The notes: generated from the sequence alone by a model not told the origin. A stretch of DNA of 33,534 nt from Streptomyces antimicrobicus (GCF_020532625.1 NZ_JAJAUY010000063.1:1-33534), one strand, 5' to 3'. Counted from the stretch's first letter, positions 24,404 through 33,464 are shown. Translations and numbers: made by a program.

Positions 24404-24893
24404 GGGTGGTCTCCGATCTCTCTCGCTGTCCGAAGGCAGGAATGTCCGGACCTTCTGATCCGGTTCGAGGAGATCGGTCCCGCTGTTTTCCCCGCTCTCC
24501 CCCTCGGCTCGCCCTGGCACTGGCCTGGTGTGTCCGAGGCGGCATCAGTCCGCTCACGTCACTCGCCCAAGGCGTACCGGTGCACATCACCGGCGTTGCC
24601 GCCCATCGCACATGGCGTGGTGGCGAGTCGAGGCAGGACCGCTGTCGCTGGCGAGACCCTACCAAGAGGGGTGACACGCCCTCAGGCCCCTTTGAGCGCA
24701 GCAGGTTTGGTGCGATGCACCCTTCAAACGGAATCTTGTGCGTGCTGCACACCGACGCCCAGCGGGGAGCGCCTTCCGCATACTCCAGCCACTCCGATCC
24801 GGCTCACGACACAGTGCTCCGCCGTTCTCCTGGGTGCGGCGCAGGCGGGCCGCACCAGGGCAGAAGGCGGAGGCAGCGACCGAGTGCAGCGCA
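24404..24893. other. Gene-free stretch upstream of the ParB-domain gene
   Basis: About 490 bases between the ParB-domain start and the ychF terminator. Both strands carry open frames, but none has a ribosome site, domain or consistent third-position bias. The base composition is less GC-skewed than elsewhere. It contains a small hairpin, GGTGC/GCACC (24710-24722), flanked by GTTTG and CAAAC. The proximal end must hold the ParB-gene promoter (minus strand), which I could not place. It may be a decayed insertion. Confidence 0.5.
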
Positions 24894-24898
24894 GACGC

Positions 24899-24932
24899 GA
24901 AGGGGCCGGCTCCCGGAGGAGTCGGCCCCTTC
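24899..24932 (-). terminator. Strong terminator hairpin after ychF
   Basis: GAAGGGGCCG (24899-24908) pairs perfectly with CGGCCCCTTC (24923-24932); the stem continues inward through GCTCC/GGAGT with one G-U pair to a CGGA tetraloop. It is about 20 nt after the ychF stop. Confidence 0.9.
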
Positions 24933-24952
24933 TTGGGTGGCTCGCGCCTGGG

Positions 24953-26041
<1,089 letters not shown>

Positions 26042-26066
26042 GTTGGCGACTTCCCGTAGCTGCTGG

Positions 26067-26094
26067 AGGGTACGGCCCGGGCATGGGCCGACAA
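26067..26094 (-). promoter_or_regulatory. Candidate ychF promoter with inverted repeat in the spacer
   Basis: On the minus strand, TTGTCG (26094-26089), 16 nt and TACCCT (26072-26067) fit a vegetative promoter, about 25 nt upstream of the GTG. The inverted repeat CGGCCC (26073-26078) / GGGCCG (26085-26090) occupies the spacer and could bind a regulator. Confidence 0.5.
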
Positions 26095-26150
26095 ACAGTT
26101 TACGCGTGTCCCACGGGGCTCCGAGGGGGTACGGCGCCTAGCCTCGTGCC

Positions 26151-26759
26151 GTGGAGCGATACACGACGCGGTCAGATCATCACCCTGCGCAGCGCCCGGC
26201 GAGTGGCGGCCCCGCGGGCACCGTGGTGCCCGGGCCACGCCCGGGGCCGCGCACCGGGCCCCGCGCCGGCCTGCGGACCGGCCCCCGCGCCGGCTCCCGC
26301 CCGCGCTCGCGCGCGGGGCTCCGCCCCGGGCCCCGTACCGGCCCGCACGCCCGCTCGGGCCGCCGGCTGCCGCGGCCGAAGCTGACCGGGCTCGGCGGGG
26401 GGCTGTTCGCCGTGGTGGCCATGGTGCTGGCGGCCGGGATCGACTGGCTGGTCTTCGACTCCTCCATGGTCGGCTACGGCGTGCTGTTCCTGCCCGCGGC
26501 GGCCGCGACCGCCCTGTGGGTGCGGCCGGCCGACCTGATCACCGCGCCCATCGCCGCGCCCATCGCCTTCGCCGTCGGCGCCTGGTTCATCGCCGAGGGC
26601 TCGGGCGGGTTCGGGGCGCGGCTGATGGGCCTCGTGACGGCGCTCAGCCTGAACGCGGGATGGCTCTACGCCGGGACGCTGGTCGCCGCGCTGATCGTGG
26701 TGGTCCGCAAGGCCGTGCTGGTGGGGCGCAGGCGGATGCCCCAGCGCCGTCTCGGCTGA
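26151..26759 (+). CDS. DUF6542-type small membrane protein with Arg/Pro/Gly-rich N-terminus
   Basis: 202 residues from GTG at 26151. Residues 25-72 are a repetitive Pro-Gly-Arg tract (GPRPGPRTGPRAG and variants) from a GC-rich DNA repeat. It is followed by four hydrophobic helices (about 80-100, 108-124, 130-148 and 160-187) and a basic C-terminus. I associate the membrane part with DUF6542, which is of unknown function and often sits beside ychF/ppgK/ispH in Streptomyces (from memory). The -10-like TAGCCT (26139-26144) ends 6 nt before the GTG and there is no ribosome site, so the mRNA is probably leaderless. Divergent from ychF. Confidence 0.82.
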   Translation: MERYTTRSDHHPAQRPASGGPAGTVVPGPRPGPRTGPRAGLRTGPRAGSRPRSRAGLRPGPRTGPHARSGRRLPRPKLTGLGGGLFAVVAMVLAAGIDWLVFDSSMVGYGVLFLPAAAATALWVRPADLITAPIAAPIAFAVGAWFIAEGSGGFGARLMGLVTALSLNAGWLYAGTLVAALIVVVRKAVLVGRRRMPQRRLG

Positions 26760-26806
26760 GGCGGGGTCGAGGCCGGGGCCCGGGCACGGGCACAGGCACG
26801 GGCACA

Positions 26807-26828
26807 GGCACGGGCCCCGGCCCGTGCC
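26807..26828. terminator. Bidirectional hairpin between DUF6542 gene and ppgK
   Basis: GGCACGGG (26807-26814) and CCCGTGCC (26821-26828) form a perfect 8-bp stem with a CCCCGG loop in the gap between the two convergent genes. It is preceded by direct CACGGGCACAGG repeats (26784-26812). Confidence 0.55.
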
Positions 26829-26911
26829 GTAGCGCCGCCCGGGGCCGGGGCCGAGGCCCGCGCCCCGGACGCCGAGGCCCAGGGGTCAGGGGCCGGGGAC
26901 TCCGCCCCCCC

Positions 26912-27664
26912 CTACCGCCCCGCCGCCCCGCCCCGCGCCGCCATCGCCGCGCCCACGGTCCCCGCGTTGTTCTGCAGCGCCGCCGGCACGATCTCCGCCC
27001 GGATGCCGTCCAGCAGCGGCAGGAAGCGGTCCGCCTTGCGGCTGACGCCGCCGCCGAGGATGAACAGGTCGGGCGAGAACAGCATCTCCACGTGCGCGAG
27101 GTAGCGCCGCAGCCGCTTGGCCCAGCGTTCCCAGCTGAGGTCGCCGTCCTCCTTGGCCTTGACCGAGGCCCGGGTCTCGGCGTCGTGGCCGTGCAGCTCC
27201 AGGTGGCCCAGCTCGGTGTTCGGCACCAGCCGGCCGTCCGTGAACAGGGCGCTGCCGATGCCCGTGCCGAGCGTGAGCACGAGGACCGTCCCCGCGCGGC
27301 CGCGGCCGGCCCCGTACGTCATCTCGGCGACGCCGGCGGCGTCCGCGTCGTTGAGGACGGTGACCGGGAGGCCGCCCAGCTCGCGCGAGAGCAGCGTGCA
27401 CGCGTCCGTGCCGATCCAGGACTTGTCCATGTTCGCCGCCGACCGGATGACGCCGTCGGTCACCACGCCCGGGAAGGTGACCCCGACCGGGCCGTCCCAC
27501 GCGAAGTTCCGGACGACCTCCGCGACGCACCCGGCCACCCCCTCGGGGGTGGCCGGGTGCGGTGTCAGTACTTTGTGGCGCTCCTGCGCCAGGTCGCCGC
27601 GCTCCAGATCCACCGGAGCGCCCTTGATGCCCGATCCACCGATGTCCACACCCATGATCTGCAT
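26912..27664 (-). CDS. ppgK: Polyphosphate glucokinase (ROK family)
   Basis: 250 residues, the size of actinobacterial polyphosphate glucokinases, which phosphorylate glucose with polyphosphate (and often ATP). Motifs: the phosphate-binding GVDIGGSGIKG (5-15), LNDADAAG with the catalytic Asp, TLGTGIGSALF, and ELGHLELHGHDAE; the Cys-rich zinc motif of sugar-kinase/repressor ROK proteins is absent and there is no HTH, so it is an enzyme rather than a regulator. It starts at ATG 27664 with no ribosome site; a -10-like TACCGT (minus strand, 27677-27672) ends 7 nt before it. It sits just downstream of ispH on the same strand. Confidence 0.94.
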   Translation of the reverse strand: MQIMGVDIGGSGIKGAPVDLERGDLAQERHKVLTPHPATPEGVAGCVAEVVRNFAWDGPVGVTFPGVVTDGVIRSAANMDKSWIGTDACTLLSRELGGLPVTVLNDADAAGVAEMTYGAGRGRAGTVLVLTLGTGIGSALFTDGRLVPNTELGHLELHGHDAETRASVKAKEDGDLSWERWAKRLRRYLAHVEMLFSPDLFILGGGVSRKADRFLPLLDGIRAEIVPAALQNNAGTVGAAMAARGGAAGR

Positions 27665-27686
27665 GGGACATACGGTACGAAAGGAC

Positions 27687-28670
27687 TTACTGGTCGGCGA
27701 CCAGTTCGGCGGCCTCGGCCCGCAGGTCGCGGCGCAGCTCCTTGGGCAGCGAGAAGGTGATCGACTCCTCGGCCGTCTTGACCAGCTCCACGTCGGCGTA
27801 GCCGCGCGCGGCCAGCCACTCCAGGACCTCCTCGACCAGCACCTCCGGCACCGAGGCGCCCGAGGTCAGGCCGACGGTGGTGACGCCCTCCAGCCAGGCC
27901 TCGTCGATCTCGCTCGCGAAGTCGACCAGGTACGCGGCGCGCGCGCCGGCGTCCTTGGCGACCTCGACGAGGCGGATGGAGTTCGAGGAGTTCTTCGAAC
28001 CGACGACGATGACCAGGTCCGAGTCGGCGCCCATCTTCTTGACGGCCGTCTGGCGGTTCTGGGTGGCGTAGCAGATGTCGTCGCTGGGCGGCGAGACGAG
28101 CAGCGGGAACTTCCCCTTCAGCGCGTCCACCGTCTCCATGGTCTCGTCCACCGAAAGGGTGGTCTGGGAGAGCCAGACGACCTTGGACTCGTCGCGGACC
28201 TGGACCTTCTCGACGTCCGCCGGGCCGTCGACGATCTGGATGTGGTCGGGGGCCTCGCCGGAGGTGCCGATGACCTCCTCGTGGCCCTCGTGGCCGATGA
28301 GGAGGATGTCGAAGTCCTCGTTCGCGTACCGGATCGCCTCCTTGTGCACCTTGGTGACCAGGGGGCAGGTGGCGTCGATGGTGGCGAGCTTGCCGCGGCG
28401 GGCCTCCTCGTGGACCGTCGGGGCGACGCCGTGCGCGGAGAACATCACGATGTTGCCCGGCGGCACCTCCTCGGTCCGCTCGACGAAGATCGCGCCCTTC
28501 TTCTCCAGGGTCTGGACGACGTACTTGTTGTGGACGATCTCGTGCCGGACGTAGACCGGGGCGCCGTACTGCTCGAGAGCCTTCTCGACGGCGATCACGG
28601 CCCTGTCGACACCCGCGCAGTAACCACGGGGGGCGGCGAGCAGGACACGGCGGGAAGCGGGAGCGGTCAT
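27687..28670 (-). CDS. ispH: 4-hydroxy-3-methylbut-2-enyl diphosphate reductase
   Basis: 327 residues from ATG at 28670. The enzyme makes IPP and DMAPP in the last step of the non-mevalonate isoprenoid pathway, with a [4Fe-4S] cluster. The three cluster cysteines are present in PRGYCAGVDRA (C18), DATCPLVTK and DDICYATQNRQ; the substrate-binding His residues in HEIVHN and SAHG and the GSKNSSNS loop are also there. An ATG three codons earlier (28679) is an alternative start. TACGAT (minus strand, 28683-28678) ends 7 nt before the ATG at 28670 and overlaps the earlier ATG, favouring the downstream start on a leaderless transcript. Divergent from the permease. Confidence 0.96.
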   Translation of the reverse strand: MTAPASRRVLLAAPRGYCAGVDRAVIAVEKALEQYGAPVYVRHEIVHNKYVVQTLEKKGAIFVERTEEVPPGNIVMFSAHGVAPTVHEEARRGKLATIDATCPLVTKVHKEAIRYANEDFDILLIGHEGHEEVIGTSGEAPDHIQIVDGPADVEKVQVRDESKVVWLSQTTLSVDETMETVDALKGKFPLLVSPPSDDICYATQNRQTAVKKMGADSDLVIVVGSKNSSNSIRLVEVAKDAGARAAYLVDFASEIDEAWLEGVTTVGLTSGASVPEVLVEEVLEWLAARGYADVELVKTAEESITFSLPKELRRDLRAEAAELVADQ

Positions 28671-28786
28671 GGGCTCCATCGTACGGGGGTCCCCAGCAGG
28701 CCGATCGTCGGCCGGTCGGCGCACACTTGATCGACATCGGTCGGTGTGCGAGCCGCACCGGCCCCCCTCACCTGCCGGGAGGATCG

Positions 28787-30202
28787 ATGGCGCCGCCCGC
28801 TGCGGACACGGCCGTGGAGACGGATCCGGCCCGGGGGCCGGGCTCCGGGGCGCTGCGGCGGAGTCTGGGGTTCCGGGACCTGGTGGTCTACGGGCTGCTG
28901 TTCATCGCGCCGATGGCGCCGGTCGGCATCTTCGGCACGCTGGACGCGCGGTCGCACGGCGCGGTGGCGCTGGTGTACGTGGTCGCGACGGTCGCGATGG
29001 CCTGCACCGCCTTCTCCTACGCGCAGATGGTGCGGGTGGCACCGCAGGCCGGGTCCGTGTTCGCGTACGCGCGCAAGGGCCTGGGCGAGGGGGCGGGGCT
29101 GATCGCCGGGTGGATGGCGATGCTGGACTACCTGCTGATCCCGGCCGTGGCCTACCTCTTCTCCGGGATCGCGCTGAACGCGCTGGTGCCGGAGGTGGCC
29201 GCGTGGGTGTGGACGGCGCTGGCGGTGCTGGTCACCACGCTGCTGAACCTGTGGGGCGTACGGGCGGCGGCGCGGGTCGGCTTCGCCGTGCTGGCCCTGG
29301 AGATCGTGGTGCTGGTGGTGTTCGTGGTGTCCGCGGTGGTGGTGCTGGTACGTGACGGCGCCCAGCGGGGGTGGCTGTCGCCGCTCACCGGGGACGGATC
29401 GCCGGGATTCTCGGTGGCGGCGGTGCTCGGGGCGGTGTCGGTGGCGGTGCTGTCGTACCTGGGCTTCGACGCGATCGCCTCGTTCGCGGAGGAGGTGACC
29501 GGGGGGTCGCGGCGGGTGGCCCGGGCGGTGCTGTTCTGCCTGGCGCTGACCGGGGGGCTGTTCATCGTCCAGACGTACCTGGCGGCCCTGCTCGCGCCGA
29601 TGACGGCCGCGGAGCTGGCGGCGGAGCCCGGGCGGCAGGGGGCGGCGTTCTACGACACCGTGGACGCGGCGGTGGGGCCGTGGCTGCACGACCTGGTGGC
29701 GGCCGGCAAGGCGGTCGGGGCGGCGTTCGCGGCGCTGGCCGGGCAGGCGGCGGCCGGGCGGCTGCTGTTCGCCATGGCCCGGGAGCGGAGGCTGCCGCGG
29801 GGACTGGCCCGGACGTCGGGCGGGACGCCGCGGGTGGCGCTGCTGGTGGCGGCGGGGGTGACGACGGTCGCGGCGGTGTGGGCCGCGCGGCGGGACGACG
29901 GGCTGGACCACCTGGTGTCGGTGGTGGACGTCGGGGCGCTGGTGGCGTTCACGATGCTGCACGCGTCGGTGGTGGGGTGGTTCGTGGTCCGCCGGGCGGG
30001 GGGCCCGCCCAGCTGGTGGCGGCACCTGGTCGTGCCGGTGCTGGGGGCCGGTGTGACCCTGGCGGTGATCGCCACGGCCTCGCGTGCGGCGCAGGTGGTG
30101 GGGGCGGTTTGGCTGGCCGCCGGCCTGATCGTGCTCGTGGCGCAGCGGCGGCGGGGCGTGCCTGTGGCGGGGCCGGGCCCCCGGGGCGGGGGCGGGGCCT
30201 AG
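28787..30202 (+). CDS. APC-superfamily amino acid permease
   Basis: 471 residues from ATG at 28787 (GGGAGGA 5 nt upstream); an earlier in-frame start without a ribosome site is rejected. About twelve hydrophobic helices are visible, starting with LGFRDLVVYGLLFIAPMAPVGIFG, the helix-1 region that binds the substrate in APC carriers, and SYLGFDAIASFAEEV in helix 6, the matching broken helix. It belongs to the amino acid-polyamine-organocation group, probably importing an amino acid or amine by proton symport. The substrate is unknown. The gene is very G-rich on its sense strand. It is followed by 880 bases of repeats without a clear terminator. Confidence 0.92.
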   Translation: MAPPAADTAVETDPARGPGSGALRRSLGFRDLVVYGLLFIAPMAPVGIFGTLDARSHGAVALVYVVATVAMACTAFSYAQMVRVAPQAGSVFAYARKGLGEGAGLIAGWMAMLDYLLIPAVAYLFSGIALNALVPEVAAWVWTALAVLVTTLLNLWGVRAAARVGFAVLALEIVVLVVFVVSAVVVLVRDGAQRGWLSPLTGDGSPGFSVAAVLGAVSVAVLSYLGFDAIASFAEEVTGGSRRVARAVLFCLALTGGLFIVQTYLAALLAPMTAAELAAEPGRQGAAFYDTVDAAVGPWLHDLVAAGKAVGAAFAALAGQAAAGRLLFAMARERRLPRGLARTSGGTPRVALLVAAGVTTVAAVWAARRDDGLDHLVSVVDVGALVAFTMLHASVVGWFVVRRAGGPPSWWRHLVVPVLGAGVTLAVIATASRAAQVVGAVWLAAGLIVLVAQRRRGVPVAGPGPRGGGGA

Positions 30203-30800
30203 GCCCCGCGGGGCTGCGGCCCGGGGCCTCCCCGGAGCCGGGGCCCGGCCCTTCCGGGCCTGGGCCGGGGCGCACCCTCGGGGCTACCGCCCCGGCCCTC
30301 CCCGAAGCCGGAGCCGGGCCGCCCCGGGCCCTCTCCGAAGCCTGGCTCAGGCCGCCCTGGGCCTGCCCGAAGCCCGGGCCGGGGCCGCGCACACCCTCGG
30401 GGCCACCGCCCCGGCCCCAGCCGGAGCCGGCGCCGGGGCCAGGGCGGGGCCCCGCGCAGCCTCGGGGCTACCACCCCGGCCCTCCCCGAAGCCGGAGCCG
30501 GGCCGCCCCGGGCCCTCCCCGAAGCCCGGACCACACCGGGCCCTGCCCGAAGCCCGGGCCGGGCCGCCCTGGGCCCTGCCCGAAGCCGGGCCGGGGCCGC
30601 GCACACCCTCGGGGCCACCGCCCCGGCCCCAGCCAGCGCCGCGCACCTCGGGGGCCACCGCCCCAGGCCCTCCTGGGACCGAGGCCACCACCCGGGCCGC
30701 CCCGGGCCCTCCCCCGAGCCGGGGCCAGGGCGGGGCCCCCGGGCGCGGCCGCTGGGGTCGGGGGCCGGGGCCGGGGGCTCCGGGTGGGGTGGCCGGGACT
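30203..30800. repeat. GC-rich composite repeat array between the permease and xseA
   Basis: No credible gene. The stretch is built from degenerate units of about 35 bp around CCCGAAGCC, followed by GGGCCGCCC or GGGCCGGGG blocks. Longer segments recur: a block of about 70 bp starting CCTCGGGGCTACC occurs at about 30277 and 30459, and a 38-bp block starting CCGCGCACACCCTCGGGG occurs at about 30385 and 30597. The spacing implies unit duplication of about 180-210 bp. Open frames in all registers are by-products of the repeats. Confidence 0.75.
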
Positions 30801-31082
30801 GCATGATTTATGGCGCTCCGGCGGATAAGACCGTTCAGGCGTGGGTTCGCCACAAATCACGCTTTACGTCCCGGCCATCCCCACCCTGCGCCCCCGGCCC
30901 CGGCCCCCGACCGGAAGGCTTCGACAGGTCGAGTCGTGTCCAGGGGCCAGCCATCCCCGACCCTCGCCGCGGCCCGACCGGAAGGCTTCGACAGGTCGAG
31001 TCGTGCCAGGGGCCCGGTCCGGAGGGCCGACACCTTCGGGTGGGCCAGGGGCGGTGTCGGCGGGGGACGTTAGCCTTCCTGC
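30801..31082 (+). promoter_or_regulatory. xseA upstream region with duplicated 40-bp element
   Basis: An AT-richer patch (30800-30870) ends the repeat array. A 40-bp sequence beginning CGACCGGAAGGCTTCGACAG occurs at 30908-30948 and again at 30975-31014, differing by one inserted base. Each copy holds TCGAC-AG-GTCGA, a small inverted repeat that could bind a dimeric regulator. TAGCCT (31071-31076) lies 6 nt before the xseA ATG and is the likely -10. Confidence 0.6.
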
Positions 31083-32294
31083 ATGGGTCTGAATACGTCG
31101 GCCGAGGCGCCGCTGCCCGTCGGTCAGGTGTCCCGGCTCATCGGGGGCTGGATCGAGCGGCTCGGACAGGTGTGGGTCGAGGGGCAGATCACCCAGCTGT
31201 CGCGGCGGCCGGGCGCGGGGGTGGTCTTCCTGACCCTGCGCGACCCCTCGCACGACATCTCCGTCAGCGTCACCTGCTTCCGGCAGGTCTACGACGAGGT
31301 CGCCGACGCGGTGACCGAGGGCTCGCGGGTGGTGCTGCTGGCCAAGCCCGAGTGGTACGCGCCGCGCGGCCAGCTGAGTCTGCGGGCCACCGAGATACGG
31401 CCCGTCGGCATCGGCGAGCTGCTGGCCCGCCTGGAGCGGCTCAAGCGGGCCCTGGCCGCCGAGGGGCTGTTCGCCCTGGACCGCAAGAAGCCCCTGCCCT
31501 TCCTCCCCCAGAGGATCGGCCTGGTCGTCGGCCGCGCCTCCGCCGCCGAACGCGACGTCCTGGAGAACGCCCGCCGCCGCTGGCCCGCCGTCCGCTTCGA
31601 GGTGCGCAACGTCGCGGTCCAGGGCGTGCACGCCGTGCCCCAGGTGGTGCAGGCCGTCCGGGAGCTCGACGCGCTCGACGACGTGGACGTGATCATCGTG
31701 GCCCGCGGCGGCGGCAGCGTGGAGGACCTGCTGCCGTTCTCCGACGAGAAGCTGGTCCGGGCCGTCGCCGAGGCCCGCACGCCCGTCGTGTCGGCGATCG
31801 GGCACGAGCCGGACTCCCCCCTGCTCGACCTGGTCGCGGACCTGCGCGCCTCGACCCCCACCGACGCCGCCAAGAAGGTGGTACCGGACGTCGGCGAGGA
31901 GCTGGAGCGGGTGCGGCAGCTGCGCGACCGGGCCCTGCGCTCGGTACGGGGCCTGCTGGACCGGGAGGAGCGGGGCCTCGCCCACGCCCTGGCCCGTCCC
32001 GTCTTCGTCCATCCGCAGCGGATGGTGGAGACGCGGGAGGACGAGCTGGAGGCGCTGCTGGCGCGCAGCCGGCGCACGCTGGGCCACCTGCTGGACCGGG
32101 CCGACTCCGAGCTCGCGCACACCCTGGCCCGGGTGGTGGCCCTGTCCCCGGCGGCGACCCTGGAGCGGGGGTACGCCGTGCTGCAGCGCTCCGACGGGCA
32201 TGTGGTGCGTTCGCCGGACGAGGTCGGGGACGAGGTGCTGCGGGCCCGGGTCGCCGAGGGCGAGTTCACCGTCCGGGTCGACTCCCTGCCCTAG
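31083..32294 (+). CDS. xseA: Exodeoxyribonuclease VII large subunit
   Basis: 403 residues, normal for actinobacteria. With XseB it degrades single-stranded DNA from either end to oligonucleotides in repair. The N-terminal OB-fold (about 12-105: VSRLIGGWIERLGQVWVEGQI) binds ssDNA. The catalytic domain has VARGGGSVEDL (206-216), SAIGHEPD (237-244) and LRASTPTDAA (254-263). The C-terminal 130 residues are long coiled-coil helices that hold XseB, ending with the ERGYAVLQ beta segment. The usual GHETD is GHEPD here. It starts at ATG 31083 with no ribosome site, 6 nt after TAGCCT, so probably leaderless. Confidence 0.96.
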   Translation: MGLNTSAEAPLPVGQVSRLIGGWIERLGQVWVEGQITQLSRRPGAGVVFLTLRDPSHDISVSVTCFRQVYDEVADAVTEGSRVVLLAKPEWYAPRGQLSLRATEIRPVGIGELLARLERLKRALAAEGLFALDRKKPLPFLPQRIGLVVGRASAAERDVLENARRRWPAVRFEVRNVAVQGVHAVPQVVQAVRELDALDDVDVIIVARGGGSVEDLLPFSDEKLVRAVAEARTPVVSAIGHEPDSPLLDLVADLRASTPTDAAKKVVPDVGEELERVRQLRDRALRSVRGLLDREERGLAHALARPVFVHPQRMVETREDELEALLARSRRTLGHLLDRADSELAHTLARVVALSPAATLERGYAVLQRSDGHVVRSPDEVGDEVLRARVAEGEFTVRVDSLP

Positions 32295-32354
32295 CCGCCC
32301 CACCACCCCACACGACTTCACCACCCACCACACGACTTGCGAGGGTTTCGAGGA

Positions 32355-32597
32355 ATGGCCGAGACGGATACGGCGCTGGGTTACGAGCAGGCGCGGGACG
32401 AGCTCATCGAGGTCGTCCGGCGGCTGGAGGCCGGCGGCACCTCGCTGGAGGAGTCCCTCGCGCTGTGGGAGCGCGGCGAGGAGCTGGCGAAGGTCTGCCG
32501 GCACTGGCTGGAAGGGGCCCGGGCCCGGCTGGACTCGGCGCTGGCCGCCCGGGAGTCCGCCGAGCGGGCCGCCGAGGGGTCGGACGACCAGGCGTGA
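32355..32597 (+). CDS. xseB: Exodeoxyribonuclease VII small subunit
   Basis: 80 residues from ATG at 32355, with GAGGG 9 nt upstream; an in-frame start six codons earlier sits on the ribosome site and is rejected. The sequence is the family's helical hairpin: YEQARDELIEVVRRLEAGGTSLEESLALWERGEELAKVCRHWLEGARARLDSA. Several XseB chains coat the coiled coil of XseA. The gap to xseA is 60 nt and contains CACACGACTT twice, 20 nt apart; with no terminator there, the genes form an operon. Confidence 0.95.
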   Translation: MAETDTALGYEQARDELIEVVRRLEAGGTSLEESLALWERGEELAKVCRHWLEGARARLDSALAARESAERAAEGSDDQA

Positions 32598-32657
32598 TGC
32601 CGGGGCGGTGCGAGCCGCCTCGGTGGCCGCCGGCTCCGCGGGTCGCCCTCCGCGGGG

Positions 32658-32686
32658 GCGCGGGCGGCGACGGCGCCGCCCGCCGC
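32658..32686 (+). terminator. Terminator hairpin after xseB
   Basis: A GC-only stem of about 12 bp with one bulged base, GCGCGGGCGGCG (32658-32669) against 32674-32686, closed by ACGG. It is 60 nt past the xseB stop and ahead of the nitroreductase promoter. Confidence 0.55.
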
Positions 32687-32721
32687 GCCACCGGTGTGAG
32701 GCCCGTCACCGGGACCCCGAT

Positions 32722-32755
32722 TTAGTTGAATTTTCATCTAACCCGGGCGTACAGT
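32722..32755 (+). promoter_or_regulatory. Promoter of the nitroreductase gene with overlapping imperfect palindrome
   Basis: TTGAAT (32726-32731), an 18-nt spacer and TACAGT (32750-32755) give a clear promoter, with a predicted start near 32762 and a 40-nt leader. The -35 lies inside an imperfect palindrome, TTAGTTGAA (32722-32730), TT, TTCATCTAA (32733-32741), with one mismatched position. This AT-rich island in GC-rich DNA is a likely operator. Confidence 0.7.
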
Positions 32756-32801
32756 CGTGCCGACGCACCACCCCGCACGCACTGTGGAAGAAGGCTTTCC
32801 G

Positions 32802-33389
32802 ATGTCCCTCGTTCTCGACGCCGCCGCCCAGGACCTGCTGTTCCGCGAGGCCCGTACGGCCAACTCGTTCGCCGACGAGCCGGTGACCGACGAGCAGATC
32901 CAGGCCGTCTACGACCTCGTCAAGTACGGCCCGACCGCCTTCAACCAGACGCCGCTGCGCATCACCCTGGTCCGCTCCCCCGAGGCCCGCGAGCGCCTGG
33001 TCAAGCACATGGCCGAGGGCAACCAGGCCAAGACCGCCGCCGCCCCGCTCGTCGCGATCCTCTCCGCGGACAACGAGTTCCACGAGGAGCTGCCGACGCT
33101 CTTCCCGCACTTCCCGCAGGCCAAGGACGTCTTCTTCGCCGAGCGTCCGGTCCGCGAGCAGTCCGCGACGGTGAACGCCGCCCTCCAGGCCGCCTACTTC
33201 ATCGTCGGCCTGCGCGCCGCCGGCCTGGCCGCCGGCCCGATGACCGGCCTGGACTTCGCCGGCGTGCAGAAGGAGTTCCTCGACGAGGACCACACCCCGC
33301 TGATGGTCGTCAACATCGGCAAGCCGGGCGAGACGGGCTTCCCGCGCTCCCCGCGCCTGGCGTACGACGACGTCGTCACCACCGTCTGA
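32802..33389 (+). CDS. Malonic semialdehyde reductase / RutE-like nitroreductase family protein
   Basis: 195 residues from ATG at 32802, with AAGG 7 nt upstream. An FMN-dependent nitroreductase-fold enzyme of the RutE/HadB-like subgroup: ARTANSFADEPVTDEQIQAVYDLVKYGPTAFNQTPLRI binds FMN, followed by FFAERPVREQSATVNAALQAAYFIVGLRAAGLAAGPMTGLD. RutE reduces malonic semialdehyde to 3-hydroxypropionate during pyrimidine breakdown, but no other rut gene is near. Nitro- or quinone reduction is equally possible. It is a single-gene unit with its own promoter/operator and terminator. Confidence 0.93.
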   Translation: MSLVLDAAAQDLLFREARTANSFADEPVTDEQIQAVYDLVKYGPTAFNQTPLRITLVRSPEARERLVKHMAEGNQAKTAAAPLVAILSADNEFHEELPTLFPHFPQAKDVFFAERPVREQSATVNAALQAAYFIVGLRAAGLAAGPMTGLDFAGVQKEFLDEDHTPLMVVNIGKPGETGFPRSPRLAYDDVVTTV

Positions 33390-33427
33390 GCCCCCGGGCT
33401 CGTCGGGCCGACCGGCACCACACGCGC

Positions 33428-33464
33428 GAAGGCCGCCCACCCCTCCCCGGGGGGGGCGGCCTTC
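33428..33464 (+). terminator. Strong terminator hairpin after the nitroreductase gene
   Basis: GAAGGCCGCCC (33428-33438) and GGGCGGCCTTC (33454-33464) form a perfect 11-bp stem that can continue inward with C-G pairs. It lies 38 nt after the stop. Confidence 0.88.

Noticed and set aside
24462..24468. GGTTCGA, resembling a tRNA T-loop
   Set aside because: No acceptor stem, anticodon arm or matching T-stem can be folded around it.
24378..24752. 124-codon minus-strand frame upstream of the ParB-domain gene
   Set aside because: It overlaps the start of the ParB-domain gene in another register, lacks a ribosome site and shows no recognisable domain or consistent codon bias.
30803..31073. Short plus-strand frames between the repeat array and xseA
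   Set aside because: Their products are the translated 40-bp duplications and Pro/Arg runs, with no ribosome site or domain.
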